From: Pseudophaeomoniella oleicola
Taxonomy: Eukaryota; Ascomycota; Eurotiomycetes; Phaeomoniellales; Phaeomoniellaceae
Length of the DNA stretch: 64,000 nucleotides
Assembly (NCBI GenBank): GCA_003868215.1
Contig: QWDQ01000003.1
Span: forward strand, 434,001 to 498,000
Direction: 5' to 3'
Shown here: in pieces, positions 30,737 to 41,648 of the stretch
Numbering within the stretch: the stretch's first letter is position 1
Layout of the letters: the number at the start of each line of letters is the position of its first letter
Notes under the pieces: generated by a model
What the model was told of the DNA's origin: nothing
The model's database searches: none
What the model saw: the letters and a program-made list of their open reading frames with translations, nothing else
Translations under genes and position numbers: made by a program

Positions 30737-33700
30737 CTAAGAAAGATCGAACCCAGCCCCGCTCTCGATCGAATACTTGAGTTTCTCCCGCATCTTCGCC
30801 TCGGACCTGTACCGCGGCAACTTGAGCAGATTGACGCACGTGCTCGTGCTCGGTAGCCGGTCCTCGCCGCCATCTACGGCGTCTGATGACATGCCACCAC
30901 CACCACCGCCGCCGCCGCTGTCCCGGATCGAGAATTTGGGGTGCAAGTGACCAAAGCCGCCGAGCGGGGCTCGCGGCGTCGACGTGACGAACTTGAGCAG
31001 TTTGCGGCGGTCCTCGTGGGAAAAGGAGCGCATGACGGTCCAGAAGGTGCGGATGACGGGGTGTTCGAGGCCGTCGTCGCCGATCACGTAAAGGCCGCCG
31101 TACTGCGTGTTGCGCCGGAGGTCTTCGATGTCGATCTCGCCGCTCGTGTCGCCCGACACGAGGGTCTGGAGTTCGTGCTGGTTGAACATGGAGAGCCAGC
31201 TCGAGGAGATGATTTGGCCGAGGCCTTGGATGAAGGCTTTGGTTTGGTAGTATTGCTGCGACACGAGGCGGTGTCGGGCGACGAGGGAGATGTAATATGG
31301 TCGGTTCTTGTTTGTGACTGACGTATTGGACCCGTTGGGGATGAGTTCGTGTTCGACACTTTTGGTGTGGCGGTTGGAGTCCACTTCGGGGAGGCTGAAA
31401 GTATCAGTGATCGTGAAGGTGAGGGAGAAGTCTTCCACATTTCCAGCATAGTTCTTCAATTGAAGCAACCCTTGGTACAGTCCTTCGTCAAGATCGCGTA
31501 AATCGTTCAAGTTAGGTTTGTAAGCGCTTTCGTTTGACGCGGCCGTTGTTCCGCCAGTCAATGCCCATTTCAGGAGAAAGAAGCCAGCAAAGTTGACATC
31601 CACCAAGATCCCTTCATACATGCACTTGCCGATAATACGTCCCAGGAACTCGTATCGTCTCAGCAAATCCGAGACGCCCTCTCTCCATTCAGGGCTTCCC
31701 TCTCGCAGAAGGGCTTGCCTAAGGAGCTCCTTTCGCTCTTCAAGAGCTCCTGGATTCGGGTACAGAAGATGCTGATCATTCTCGACAAACAGTCCCAAGT
31801 CACCGTGAGGATCAAAGGCTTCGCTGGTGACGCTGGTCAAGAACTCTTTGGTAACACCACCTCCATCAATGCCTGCTTCGATTGAACCAAATTGATCGAT
31901 GAAACTGATTTGTATAGGTTCTTTCAGGCCCTCCCCTAGTGCGTAGAATTGGTCAAAGGCGGATTCGAATGTAGCGCCGCGCTTGATATCGGCGTGATGT
32001 CGTTCAATAGTTTCGCGACCCAATGGCACCCCATCTGGGCCAGGTGCTGAATGGTGCATTAGCGACATTCTCCAAGTATCAGGGTCGACAAATCCATTGC
32101 GCCTCCGTGACTGGTCGTTGTGCACAAATTCACGGAATATATTTACACGAGTGTCGAACGGTATGAAGAAAGGCAAGTTTCGGAGTAATTCCAGACGTGG
32201 TGCTACAGATTCAAGCATTCTCCTTCTCGTAGCCTTCTCTTGTCTTCTCTTCAAAACCTCTGAACGGAAAGTCTGCTGTGCTCTGCTAATTCCGAGCGGA
32301 AACCGCGTTGAAGTCCTCGGAGAAATTGAGATATCCAACAAGTCGTCATTGTCATCCTCATCACCTTCTCCTTCGTCATCATCCTCGGCAATGAGGTGTC
32401 GCTTCTCTTCCTCCGCGACAACTGCCGGGATGAATCCCGCCATGTCGACAGAACTTGTCATGAGCCAATGGTCCTTGGGTAAAAATCTTCTCCGCGAGTC
32501 TCTCTCGTGTATCATCCTCAAAAGGCCAGTGACGAGACCCTTTAGGTAGTCTTGAGCTATTCCCAGTATACCTGTAATTCCTTGGTTCTCTGGCTTCTCT
32601 TGCGTGGACCCCACCTGTGGTATTCCGCCATCGGCCCCGAAATAGCTGCGTATACTCGCCTTATCTGGGACCGCGGGAGAGTCTGAGAGCTCTGACGCGT
32701 TCCAATATAGCGTGAAGCCTAAGTGCTTCAGAAAGTGAGTTAGAGTTTTAACGTCTCTCAAAGGGAGTGCGCCTTCTTTGGTCCATCCTTGTCCAGCCTC
32801 GATTGGCATAGACGGCACATCCTCCCCTCCTCGCAGGAATTCTTCGTCATCCATGAATTTCAATATAAATGTGTAAAGTTCTAGGAAAAGTAGAATCACC
32901 TGCCATTCCTTGCTCCAGATTGCGGCATTATGAGGAGCCTTTGACCTTTCCGAGGTTCCTCTCGCTCCCGTAGGGGGCTTGAGCAGCGCCAGTGTCAATT
33001 TCTGGTCTTTGCTAATATGATTGAAGATTGATGTATATTTCGCAGATTGCCAAAAGTATCTAATCGGTGATACTGGCGGTGGCTGGCCAGCTTGCGAGGA
33101 CGAGGAGCCAAGGAACATCCAGCTGCGAATGTCGTCGGCTTTCCTGGGGAAGACTCTCAAAAGTGTTAGAGCATAGGTCGCTAAAGCCACCGCTTGAACC
33201 CCTGCTTCTCCCCCCGAGTCGCCTGCAACCGTCTGCGCTAGAAGACTTGACACACTACTCTGTTGGACCAAAGTTCTGATTTGTTCGCGAACAAAAGGGG
33301 GCAAAGGCTGTGGGAGATTCTTCGTTGATGACCCATAGTTTGTGTTCATTACAGTATCTTCAATTTCCATGCGCGCAGCGAGCGCTTCAGCAAGAGAGCT
33401 GAGCAACGAAGAGACCACGGAGACATAATCCGGATCTTGAGTCACATCTGGATTGTTGTTGTTCTGTAGTGTCTGATTTCGAGCATAGATGAAATGGGAC
33501 AGGAGCCATAGTCGTCGGTCAACATCATCTAATGGAGACCTTCTGGGATCATCTGAGAGGAATGTCGCCAGAGCTGAAGCGAACAATTTGTAATTCAAAT
33601 GAGCAAATAGTTTTTTCAGGTTCCTTTCCCCAAGCCGTTCCTCCAGATCTGGTACACATAGGAACTGGAGAGCAAAGCTCGTGTAAGCAGCGAGAGTTTG

Positions 33701-34492
33701 TGACGTGATAGGTGTGAGCAACGCAAGAACGTCCTCGATGATTGTATTTCCAAGAAGCTGTATGTAATCTTGAGAACATGTGGCGCGAGCCAACAGTTTG
33801 AAATAAGATTGAGAGGAAGTGGCAGCCATTTCTCTGGGTATCAGCTGCGCCACGAATCCAAGCTGCTTCATGAGCTCAAAAGCGAGGCTTGTAGACTCCT
33901 CGGAGCTCAGCACTTCGTCCATTGCATGAATGATCAGGACACCTAATCTTCGCAATAGATTTGCCTCTCTAGGAGTGAGTGCAGAAATTCCACAGTCTAC
34001 ACTGATTCTCATCCTCGATCCAAGCCAGACTATCCTTGTCCTGTCGGATCCATCATTCACTTGGGCGAAGAACGTCAATAGCCTTATTTGCGACATCAAC
34101 TGTTCCTTACTGCCGTATGCTTGCACAGCAGGTGACCCTCTCCATATTGAATGCTCTGATGATCCGTTGACCCGTGTTTGAGGTTGCACTGATATCTTAG
34201 AGCTGTTGTCCGAGAACCCCGGCTCGTTGCTATCCCACTTGTTCCGCCACTCTGCTCTGAGTCGCCGCCGATCTGACCAGCCCCTCGCTACTCTTTGTAC
34301 TGTTTTCGCCCTGGCTAGCTTTTCTCTCTCCCGCTGACGACGCTCACGCTCCGCCTGGGCATTTGCAAGGGTGTTGGAGTGGGATGTTGTGTTCGAGGAA
34401 GAAGACGGCAGGCTGGCCCATGGATTCTTGGTCCGGCCAGAGAGGTTGACATTCCGAGGTCGTTTTGAGGCGCCAGTGAAAGTCTGGTGCAT
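30737..34492 (-). CDS. HUL5: HECT-domain E3 ubiquitin ligase Hul5 (UBE3C type)
   Basis: Proteasome-associated ligase that extends ubiquitin chains and promotes complete degradation of substrates. Single exon of 1251 aa. Near the N-terminus is an IQ-like helix (KTVQRVARGWSDRRRL, about residues 63-80), characteristic of UBE3C/Hul5. The middle is helical and poorly conserved, with an acidic patch (EDDDEGEGDEDDNDDLLDI). The HECT domain covers about the last 380 residues: SFIDQFGSIEAGIDGGGVTK, EFLGRIIGKCMYEGILVDV, and the C-lobe ending LPSTSTCVNLLKLPRY. The catalytic Cys is residue 1219 (codon 30838-30836). Between FSIRD and RLPSTSTC the usual short loop is replaced by a Gly-rich insertion with eight consecutive Gly codons. 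The start is the only ATG ahead of the IQ helix. Confidence 0.96.
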   Translation of the reverse strand: MHQTFTGASKRPRNVNLSGRTKNPWASLPSSSSNTTSHSNTLANAQAERERRQREREKLARAKTVQRVARGWSDRRRLRAEWRNKWDSNEPGFSDNSSKISVQPQTRVNGSSEHSIWRGSPAVQAYGSKEQLMSQIRLLTFFAQVNDGSDRTRIVWLGSRMRISVDCGISALTPREANLLRRLGVLIIHAMDEVLSSEESTSLAFELMKQLGFVAQLIPREMAATSSQSYFKLLARATCSQDYIQLLGNTIIEDVLALLTPITSQTLAAYTSFALQFLCVPDLEERLGERNLKKLFAHLNYKLFASALATFLSDDPRRSPLDDVDRRLWLLSHFIYARNQTLQNNNNPDVTQDPDYVSVVSSLLSSLAEALAARMEIEDTVMNTNYGSSTKNLPQPLPPFVREQIRTLVQQSSVSSLLAQTVAGDSGGEAGVQAVALATYALTLLRVFPRKADDIRSWMFLGSSSSQAGQPPPVSPIRYFWQSAKYTSIFNHISKDQKLTLALLKPPTGARGTSERSKAPHNAAIWSKEWQVILLFLELYTFILKFMDDEEFLRGGEDVPSMPIEAGQGWTKEGALPLRDVKTLTHFLKHLGFTLYWNASELSDSPAVPDKASIRSYFGADGGIPQVGSTQEKPENQGITGILGIAQDYLKGLVTGLLRMIHERDSRRRFLPKDHWLMTSSVDMAGFIPAVVAEEEKRHLIAEDDDEGEGDEDDNDDLLDISISPRTSTRFPLGISRAQQTFRSEVLKRRQEKATRRRMLESVAPRLELLRNLPFFIPFDTRVNIFREFVHNDQSRRRNGFVDPDTWRMSLMHHSAPGPDGVPLGRETIERHHADIKRGATFESAFDQFYALGEGLKEPIQISFIDQFGSIEAGIDGGGVTKEFLTSVTSEAFDPHGDLGLFVENDQHLLYPNPGALEERKELLRQALLREGSPEWREGVSDLLRRYEFLGRIIGKCMYEGILVDVNFAGFFLLKWALTGGTTAASNESAYKPNLNDLRDLDEGLYQGLLQLKNYAGNVEDFSLTFTITDTFSLPEVDSNRHTKSVEHELIPNGSNTSVTNKNRPYYISLVARHRLVSQQYYQTKAFIQGLGQIISSSWLSMFNQHELQTLVSGDTSGEIDIEDLRRNTQYGGLYVIGDDGLEHPVIRTFWTVMRSFSHEDRRKLLKFVTSTPRAPLGGFGHLHPKFSIRDSGGGGGGGGMSSDAVDGGEDRLPSTSTCVNLLKLPRYRSEAKMREKLKYSIESGAGFDLS
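30893..30916 (-). repeat. Gly-codon (GGY) triplet repeat inside HUL5
   Basis: Eight consecutive GGC/GGT codons (plus strand ACC/GCC triplets) encode poly-Gly about 20 residues before the catalytic Cys of the HECT ligase. The repeat is likely length-variable. Confidence 0.9.
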
Positions 34493-35313
34493 CTTGCAAT
34501 GTTACATGTGCGGCGCAACCCAGATGCACGACACTGAGCATGTGCTTTGAGGGAAGATGCTGAGAGGAACCAGTCTTTCACATGGTCGATCTTTTGTATG
34601 AACCGCCTCAAACGATATTGGCCCGATGCGGGATGACGGAAGGCCTGAGCTAAGTAAAGTTGGGCTTACGACGTTACAAAACTTATCTTATCGCCCCCCC
34701 ATAATTACCTAGAACCTTCGAACGTCCGGGACACCTTAAGACTGCAACTTCAGGGGTCGAAACCACCACCATAAGAACTACAGATCAGTAATTTGGCTTA
34801 ACCTCAACATTTGGTTTTACAATTCACCTTCATTTTGGGGAATGGAGCTTGGGGCACTATGAAATGTGCAAAATCGTGGACGGATCGGAGCAGAGAGGTT
34901 GTCTATCAAGCAACTATGCGAGTTGCCTGCTGCGTAGTAGATATGCCGACCGATAGTCCTACACACAGGCCAATATGTCAATCTCATACATATACTTTCT
35001 CTTTGCACCTCTTTGGCCAGAGGCCCCAACCTGTTGGAACCAACAGTATCATCCCGCAATTACTAGGAGCTGGTCCTGGGGCGATTTGTAGGAACCTGAC
35101 CATCCGATAACCCCCAAATGGTGGTGATTATACAGGACCTGTTGCCCCCCAGCAGGCCTAGTCTGGTGGTGGCTTATTCTGTATTTCCTCTCAATGCTGA
35201 ATTGTTCTCGGGGATGTCCTAATAGCTACAGGTGACCAACTGTTTCTCTCTCTCTCGAGTAAACCTCTTGCTGTATGTCTTTTCCATATTTACATATTTC
35301 GACCGGTCACCCT
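34493..35313. other. Intergenic region upstream of HUL5
   Basis: Contains the HUL5 promoter and the 3' end of the next minus-strand gene. ATG-initiated frames here are under 100 codons with no recognisable feature. Confidence 0.45.
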
Positions 35314-36205
35314 TCACCATATACCAAGCCATTTCTTCACTTTTCTTCTTTGAGGTTGAACAGGCTCATCTAAACTTCCTGGGAGTGGTTCGCCATTGGC
35401 GCCAGAGAGCGCCGCCGCTTCCGCTTGCTTCCTCCTCAGTGCTTCCCGTTCTGGATTGGTCAGGCCGTCATCCCAATCGACCAGGCCTCTGACATCAACG
35501 CCTTGGTTCTCCTCCGCATCGAGATCTTCCATACCGTGGGCGCGCCTGTACAATCTCCTTTTCTGGGTGTCCAAGAGCTTTTCATATCTCAATCGTGCGG
35601 TTTCTGCCGTCATATAGTCGGAATGTAGCCGGTAGGTCGATATCCATTCCGAGACATATTGGACAGGATGCCATGGCAACATAGAAATTGGCGGAATGAG
35701 ATCGGCGTATGGCGAAGTATGACGGAAATTCATGATGATCGAACTGATGCCGAGGAGGATAAGGGTACCCTAGGACCCGAGGTTCAGCCAAACTTCGCGA
35801 GACATGAAAGTGAATAAATAAAGCACCTACCAGTGTAATGACATAATGAATAGTTCTGTTGGTCAAGAACCAATTCGAGAATGTACCCTTGGGTGGAAAC
35901 ATGTGAGGGTAATGTTTCGTCTTTTGCGCCTCAAGCTCTTCTGGCGTCAAAGGAACCCCAGGATAATTTAAAACTCGAGGGGTGCGTTTCGTGAGACGAG
36001 CTGGATGTGAAGGGGGCCGGAATTTGTCTGGCTTCTCAAGCGGAATTGGCTTGCCCTTGGGGTAGGGGGATGTTGACGAGGATGCATATCGAGAGATAGC
36101 TAGCGGTCGAGGATTGATTCGCGAGTTGAAAAGATGTGGTCGCGAGGACAAGAAAAACTGGACGAACCGAGCATTCTGATGTACTTCTAATATTGACTTA
36201 GCCAT
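35314..36205 (-). CDS. Conserved-looking protein of unknown function, one TM, probably mitochondrial
   Basis: I do not recognise a named family. Two exons, 36205-35831 and 35769-35314, give 276 aa; the intron (GTAGGT donor, CCTAG acceptor, phase 0) joins ITL to GTLILLG. The first 45 residues carry Arg, Ser and hydrophobic residues with few acids, like a mitochondrial presequence. A Pro/Lys-rich stretch follows, then PPKGTFSNWFLTNRTIHY. One membrane segment spans the intron (VITLGTLILLGISSII). The C-terminal half is hydrophilic and helical (RLRYEKLLDTQKRRLYRRAHG) and ends in a basic cluster, RRKVKKWLGIW. The clean splice and composition support a real gene; function and location are inference. 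Confidence 0.8.
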
Positions 36206-36798
36206 AGGGAGAGGTATGTCGTATAGAGTCTATAGAGCCGTCACGCGAGTATATAGCCTCGGACAGCTCAGTGTTGAATTATCTTCCTTTTTACTATTTT
36301 TGGGGAACGGAGCCTGGCGGTCCAGAAGACTGCCAAGCGTTGGAGTAAAGTCAATAATACTAACGTAGTACATTGACCGAAGATGAAGATTGTTCCGATT
36401 CACCCGTCGTCGCATTTTGGCCCTTCGTAATTATTACATCTATTAAGATAGTACTCCAATATGCTGCGGAGAACACATTGATCTTTCAACGTCGGCTCTC
36501 ACTCTAGCTAGTGCATTCATCTTATCAAGGAGGGACTTTAGGCAGAGCTCGAGTATTGGACTGGCTGAGAGGATCAAGAGATTGCTTATTCTTATCTCAT
36601 AAAGATTTCGCCGTCAATTTCAAGTGTACGAGGCCTCCATGCTCTTTCTTCAGCTCTGTATTTGCTATAAAATGGACATTTGCTGCCCTGCCTGTGATCA
36701 TTGCTTCTTCAACCGTGACGGATTTACCGTGTCAATGGCATGACTTTAGTGATCATCAAGCATCACTCTGCCATGAGATGCTTGTGCGTAACGCTCAT
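36206..36798. other. Intergenic region between the unknown protein and the MFS gene
   Basis: Promoter of the unknown minus-strand gene and 3' end of the transporter gene. It is AT-rich; no gene is recognised. Confidence 0.4.
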
Positions 36799-38683
36799 TT
36801 AATTTTGAATTGAGATGGTCTTCTCTCCAACATTCAATGCTTGCGTGATAACTTCAACATCGATAGTCGCCTTTCCCGTGCGCACCTGCTCCACATCTGG
36901 CACGTCTGAGTGTTTCACTCCTTCGAACAATGAATCCATCTCCTCAAGCGTTTGATTTTTGGTTTCGATCCAGAAGACGCCCTGTGAATTTGTTATTGTG
37001 GTTCTAGGAGGATCATGGGGCACAAATGATGGAGGACTCACGATGAGAACCAGTACTATTATGTCCCATGATCCATTGATCATGTACATCCTCCATCCGA
37101 TATTTTGCAGACCAATCGGCATCACGAAGATCAACACGCAACTTCGAAATGTCAGTATAGATTCAAGTCCCAGACATCGAACGGACATACGAGAAGCAAC
37201 TGGCCACAAAATTGGAGATTGCTATCCCATTCGCTCGGATCGAATAATTCATAACCTCCGATGGATAGAGAAATAAAAGCGGTGTCCATGCCATAGAATA
37301 GGCGCCTTGGAAGATGAACATAAGAGCAACGTTACCGTATACTAAACTGCTAGATGCCCCTGTTGGATCGTCCGAGTACATCTTAGCCAATCCACCGATG
37401 AGGAATAGACAGATGATAAGAAGAGATTCAGCGAGCATTGCCGTAGCTTTGCGACCCCAATTGGAGGCAAGATGGGTTCCTATAAGTGACATAACAAGGC
37501 ACCATGCATTCAAAACGACATTCTGTGTTGGTCAGCAATTTTGCAATCTCATCAAAAGATAGATAACGGGACTCACGGCTTTCAATTGATCAGTCCTGTC
37601 CGTAATTCCAGCAGTATCGAGTTCTGCTCCAAGATAGTACGAGGCGATGATATTGCCGGCAATGCAAGAAAAGGTAAAAGCAGATCCCCCTATCAAAACT
37701 CGCTTTCGAGCAGTTGGTGTCTTGAAAATTCCGGTCGGACTCATGCTACTACCGTGGCTCTTCTCCCACTCAATTGTATCAATGATCTCCTTGAAAATGG
37801 TTACCGCTACCGGGTCCGTCATGTCTCCTTGGGAGTTAGTCAGCGCAACAACGGTGCGCGCCGCTTCGTAGTGACCCTGATGGACGAGCCATCGAGGTGA
37901 TTCGGGACTAACGAGGGCCTCAGTAAGTTTAAGAGGTAGATATGCCTTGTGAGATATAACATACACAAAAGGGAGAATGGCTAAGCAGAGGATCGTAAAG
38001 ATGGATTGTAACAAAGACGGACAACGCCAGGCCCAGGTCGACTGCCACTGGCCTGTTCCGAGAGTGATACCTGCAGCCAGAAGTGCTCCAACACTGTAAT
38101 CGTCGTCAGTCCATAGGGTGGTCATCATCAAAGTTTCCAGCATACTAATAGCAATCATTGAGTAGACCTGTTCCCCAGGCACGCCATCGGCTAGGGAATG
38201 TCTCAGATAGGTAGATGCCTGCTGCAGCTCCGGACAGGGAGTGACCCATACCAAGAATGATGCGGCCAATGACAAACATGGCGATATTTTGTGCAGCGGT
38301 TTGCAGGGTGATACCAACGAGAAATAGTATTGAGCCCCAGAAGATTGCTGGTCGCCTGCCGGTGTAATTTATCACGTAGCCTATGAACAATGTGCTCAAG
38401 GCAGTGCCCATAAACAGAGATGCTGTGTTTAACCCCGAAGTTGCGGCATTCAAATGGAAGTAGTCGGTGTACGACGGTAGAATATTGAGGCCGTTCATCA
38501 TTGAGCCGTCATAACCCCAAGTCTGAATCATCATCAGAAATGTGCTCTAGAGCCAGACGGATGAGAACTCGTGCTTACTGTTGATTGAACCATGGAACAT
38601 AGTACCAGCAAGATGGAGACCGTGGTGGTAGATTCTGGGGTCCATGCGGACAGCCAAGTCCCGGTGACGGTCTTTCGCAACAT
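36799..38683 (-). CDS. MFS sugar transporter (hexose/lactose-permease-like)
   Basis: Twelve-segment sugar porter, probably plasma membrane; the substrate is unknown. Seven exons on the minus strand: 38683-38579, 38522-38146, 38093-37965, 37907-37577, 37522-37191, 37141-37042, 36981-36799 (518 aa). Each junction restores the family sequence: ST-TWGYDGSMMNG, LLNDCYY-VGALLAAG, LPFV-PESPRWLV, QLKA-NVVLNAW, SCFS-CVLIFVMP and VLVLI-GVFWIETK. Signatures are GRRPAIFWG, PESPRWL, NWGRKATAML and WIETKNQTLEEMDSLF (PETKG-like). The N-terminal tail before the first membrane segment is short (about 20 residues), so an additional 5' exon is possible. Many short exons contrast with the single-exon M81 gene next door. 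It diverges from that gene across 614 bp, which suggests, but does not prove, shared control. Confidence 0.9.
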
Positions 38684-39297
38684 CGTTGAGAGATAATATA
38701 TCGTCTTTGTAATGACTTTGACGGGTCGACGCGAACCCAAAATGTCAACGGGCAAGATACATCAACGAACACTACACTGGCAATGACTTCGATCTAAATA
38801 TCAACATAACCATGTATCATGTTCTCCTTCTCGCATCTGCGCGCCGATTGTATCGGACTTGGGCGTTCCAAGAGATCGTCGTGATAACGCTTTCCAACTG
38901 CAAATTGGTTGAGGCCCACCTAATCACACCACATCCATTGGGCATGTAATGTTGTCTATATCAGACTCACCCGAAAATATGATCATGGGACGAGATGCTA
39001 AGTCCAAAGGCATTCTTTCTGCTCCCTGACTGATAAGAGGGTAGCATCCAACAGCTGGTACCCAGTTATCGCTCTTGAGTGACATCTGCTTTTTCTACCC
39101 CAGAGAAAAGCGAGATCGCAGGCAAGTTCGTCACAGAGGCTCAGATATCAATGCACCAAATGTGATAGGACTGCTGAAGTAGTCGTGAGGCAACAGACAT
39201 CCGTGCAGTGAAGGAGCCTTTCCGAACAGGTCTTGCTGAGGGCTGGCCATTCGTTTTCTTTTTTTCCCCCCTTTTTTGTTTGTGAGGCCCAGGGAGC
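38684..39297. promoter_or_regulatory. Divergent promoter of the MFS transporter and M81 genes
   Basis: The 614 bases separate outward-facing starts. A pyrimidine tract (TTTTCTTTTTTTCCCCCCTTTTTTG, about 39254-39278) lies 20-45 bases before the M81 start. No transcription-factor site can be named with confidence. Confidence 0.5.
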
Positions 39298-40857
39298 ATG
39301 ATGATGAACATGGACATATGTCATAAGCGACGTCCAGTCATCGCCATCGCTGGACTTTCGAGTGAGAACTCGACCTTTACACCATCCTGCACGTCCTATG
39401 CTGCATTCAAGACCCAACGTGGCGAAGACATTAATAGTCACTACTCATGGTTGAACAAAGGCATGCCTTTGGCGAAAGCTGCAGACTGGCGGGGAATACT
39501 TATCGGAAATGCACTACCCGGTGGTAGAGTACTCAAAGAAGCTTTCGAAAAATTTGCAGATGAGATCGTGGATGGTCTCCGGTCTGTCATCGCGTCATTG
39601 CCGAAAGACGTGCAGCTCGATGGGTTTTGGTTCGACATCCACGGCGCCATGTTCGTGGAAGGCTACGAGGACATCGAATTCGAGCTCTTACGCCAGATCA
39701 GGGCTGTCACTGGACCCACGACCATCGTCTCCGCTTCCATGGACCTGCATGGGAATGTGTCACGCGAACTCGCCCACCAAGTCGATTTGATCACGTGCTA
39801 CCGCACAGCCCCTCATGAAGACACATTCGATACCAAGGCGCGTGCTTGTCGGAATTTGGTGGAACTGCTAGAGCAGCGACCATGCGGGTCACGGCCGTGC
39901 AAAGCCTGGATTCCTATTCCCATTCTACTACCCGGCGAGCAGACGTCAACGAGGGTTGAGCCGGCAAAGCATATATACGAGGCGGTGCCGGATGTCGAGG
40001 CAATGACTGGCGTGCTTGATGCGGCTATCTGGGTTGGCTATGCATGGGGAGATGAACCACGCAACCGAGGAGTGGTAGTGGTAACGGGCTGGAAAGAGGA
40101 TGTAGTGGCTGCCGGTGCCGAAACCCTAGCCCGCCTGTTCTGGAAATCTCGTGAAGATTTCCAGTTCGTGGCACCGACGGGGTCCTTTTCCACATGTCTC
40201 GACTCGGCGCTCAAATCCACCGCAAGGCCATACTTCATATCAGATTCGGGTGACAACCCTACTGCGGGGGGATCAGGCGACATGACCTGGGGACTGACTC
40301 AACTCCTGGCTAGGCCTGAATTCAGAGACGCTTCAGGTCCAACAGTCATCTACGCAAGCGTCCCTGGGCCTAAAGCAATACAATCCTGCGTGGCAGCTGG
40401 AGTTGGGGCGACAGTCACCGTGACCGCTGGTGCCGAAGTTGATGCCATCCACGCGGGCCCCATTACTATGACCGGTAGAGTCCATTCGATCAAACACGGT
40501 GACATCGATGCTGTGGTCGAGGTTGTGCTGCAAGTTGGCAGCGTGTTCGTAATCCTTACACAGCTGCGAAAACCATATCATAAGGAACACGATTTCACAG
40601 ACCTGGATCTGTTGCCTCGCAAGGCCGATATCGTCATTGTGAAGATCGGGTACCTTGAGCCGGAGCTATATAACATGGCGCAAGACTGGATGATGGCGTT
40701 GACGCCCGGCGGTGTAGATCAAGACCTCAAGCGGTTGGGGCACAAAAGGTTGCGGAGACCAATGTGGCCGTTTGATACGGCGTTTGAGGGGGAACCAAAT
40801 CTCAAGGCGAGGTTCATTCCTTCTTCAAATCTGCCACTTAATGGACCGGATGAATGA
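39298..40857 (+). CDS. M81 family (MlrC-like) metallopeptidase homologue
   Basis: Resembles bacterial MlrC, the zinc metalloenzyme of microcystin breakdown, and the wider M81 family, mostly of unknown substrate. Single exon, 519 aa, beginning with several adjacent ATGs (MMMNM). The N-terminal (DUF1485-type) domain has Glu23 in SSENSTFTP, Asp149 and His151 in SMDLHGNVS, and His173 in APHEDTF, which would fit a Glu-Asp-His-His metal site (inference from family layout). The C-terminal MlrC_C part contains ISDSGDNPTAGGSGD and TPGGVDQDLKRL. No signal peptide is seen, so the enzyme is probably cytosolic. It sits between a sugar-type MFS transporter (divergent) and an ABCC exporter (same strand), and could act on an imported or conjugated peptide. 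The lack of introns in an intron-rich window is compatible with acquisition from bacteria, but alone proves nothing. Confidence 0.92.
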   Translation: MMMNMDICHKRRPVIAIAGLSSENSTFTPSCTSYAAFKTQRGEDINSHYSWLNKGMPLAKAADWRGILIGNALPGGRVLKEAFEKFADEIVDGLRSVIASLPKDVQLDGFWFDIHGAMFVEGYEDIEFELLRQIRAVTGPTTIVSASMDLHGNVSRELAHQVDLITCYRTAPHEDTFDTKARACRNLVELLEQRPCGSRPCKAWIPIPILLPGEQTSTRVEPAKHIYEAVPDVEAMTGVLDAAIWVGYAWGDEPRNRGVVVVTGWKEDVVAAGAETLARLFWKSREDFQFVAPTGSFSTCLDSALKSTARPYFISDSGDNPTAGGSGDMTWGLTQLLARPEFRDASGPTVIYASVPGPKAIQSCVAAGVGATVTVTAGAEVDAIHAGPITMTGRVHSIKHGDIDAVVEVVLQVGSVFVILTQLRKPYHKEHDFTDLDLLPRKADIVIVKIGYLEPELYNMAQDWMMALTPGGVDQDLKRLGHKRLRRPMWPFDTAFEGEPNLKARFIPSSNLPLNGPDE

Positions 40858-41648
40858 GCTTCCCTCGGAGACAGAGGGCGATGCAGCTGAATGTTGGCAT
40901 GTAATGTGGACCGACTTAGTAAAGTGATGGCATATGGACACGGCGTAGACCTCGATGTGCTATGCCACACTTGAAAGGCCTGTGTCTTACACGTAGCGGT
41001 AGCGTCATCCATGACATGGACATCTGTAAATTAAGAAAAATTTAGGACGTTCCATGAGCGACTTTCAAGGCACTGTCTAGGACATACAAGTGGACTGGGG
41101 AGCATGATGAATATCATTGTACTTGGACACGTCAATAGACGACGATGCCATGATACGAAAAGTCTCTTGCGTCTCTCATTCAGGACGATTGCCAAGGATG
41201 CCAAGCGCAGCCTCGGCTAAAAGCTCAGGAGAAATCTTATCGCTTGTCCCTCGATAACCAAATTACGCCTCGTCACTTTTATCTTAGGGACCTAAGGAAA
41301 TACTGCACGATAGTAGAAACGAATTTCGAGGCAACTACCTTGATTTGTTCGTATCATGGGTCAAATGAGTGAACGTTGAGGTGAGTTTAGAGCAACATCT
41401 AAGCTAGGCAGGCCATGCTGTCTACTATAATGCGACTCTCGCCATACAATTGTCCTTACAGATAAGCCTAAGTCCCTAGCTTGACCGTATCGCGTTTGGG
41501 CAAATCCCAGACCATGGTCGTTCATGCGATATCAAACGCGTCAACGGGAGCTGCCTGCTCGCTGCCTGCTCAGCATGGAATTTTCAGATCCTTAGATTTG
41601 AACCTGGGACAATGGTTTCAACTCTTTGTTCCAGTTCAATAACCACCG
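40858..41648. other. Intergenic region between the M81 and ABC transporter genes
   Basis: Contains the M81 3' end and the ABC transporter promoter. An imperfect duplication, GCCTGCTCGCTGCCTGCTCAGC, lies at about 41552-41573. No gene or RNA is recognised. Confidence 0.45.

Noticed and set aside
36799-38755. The MFS gene looks broken over five overlapping frames
   Set aside because: Six introns with standard signals and matching phases give one continuous 518-aa transporter, so it is not a pseudogene.
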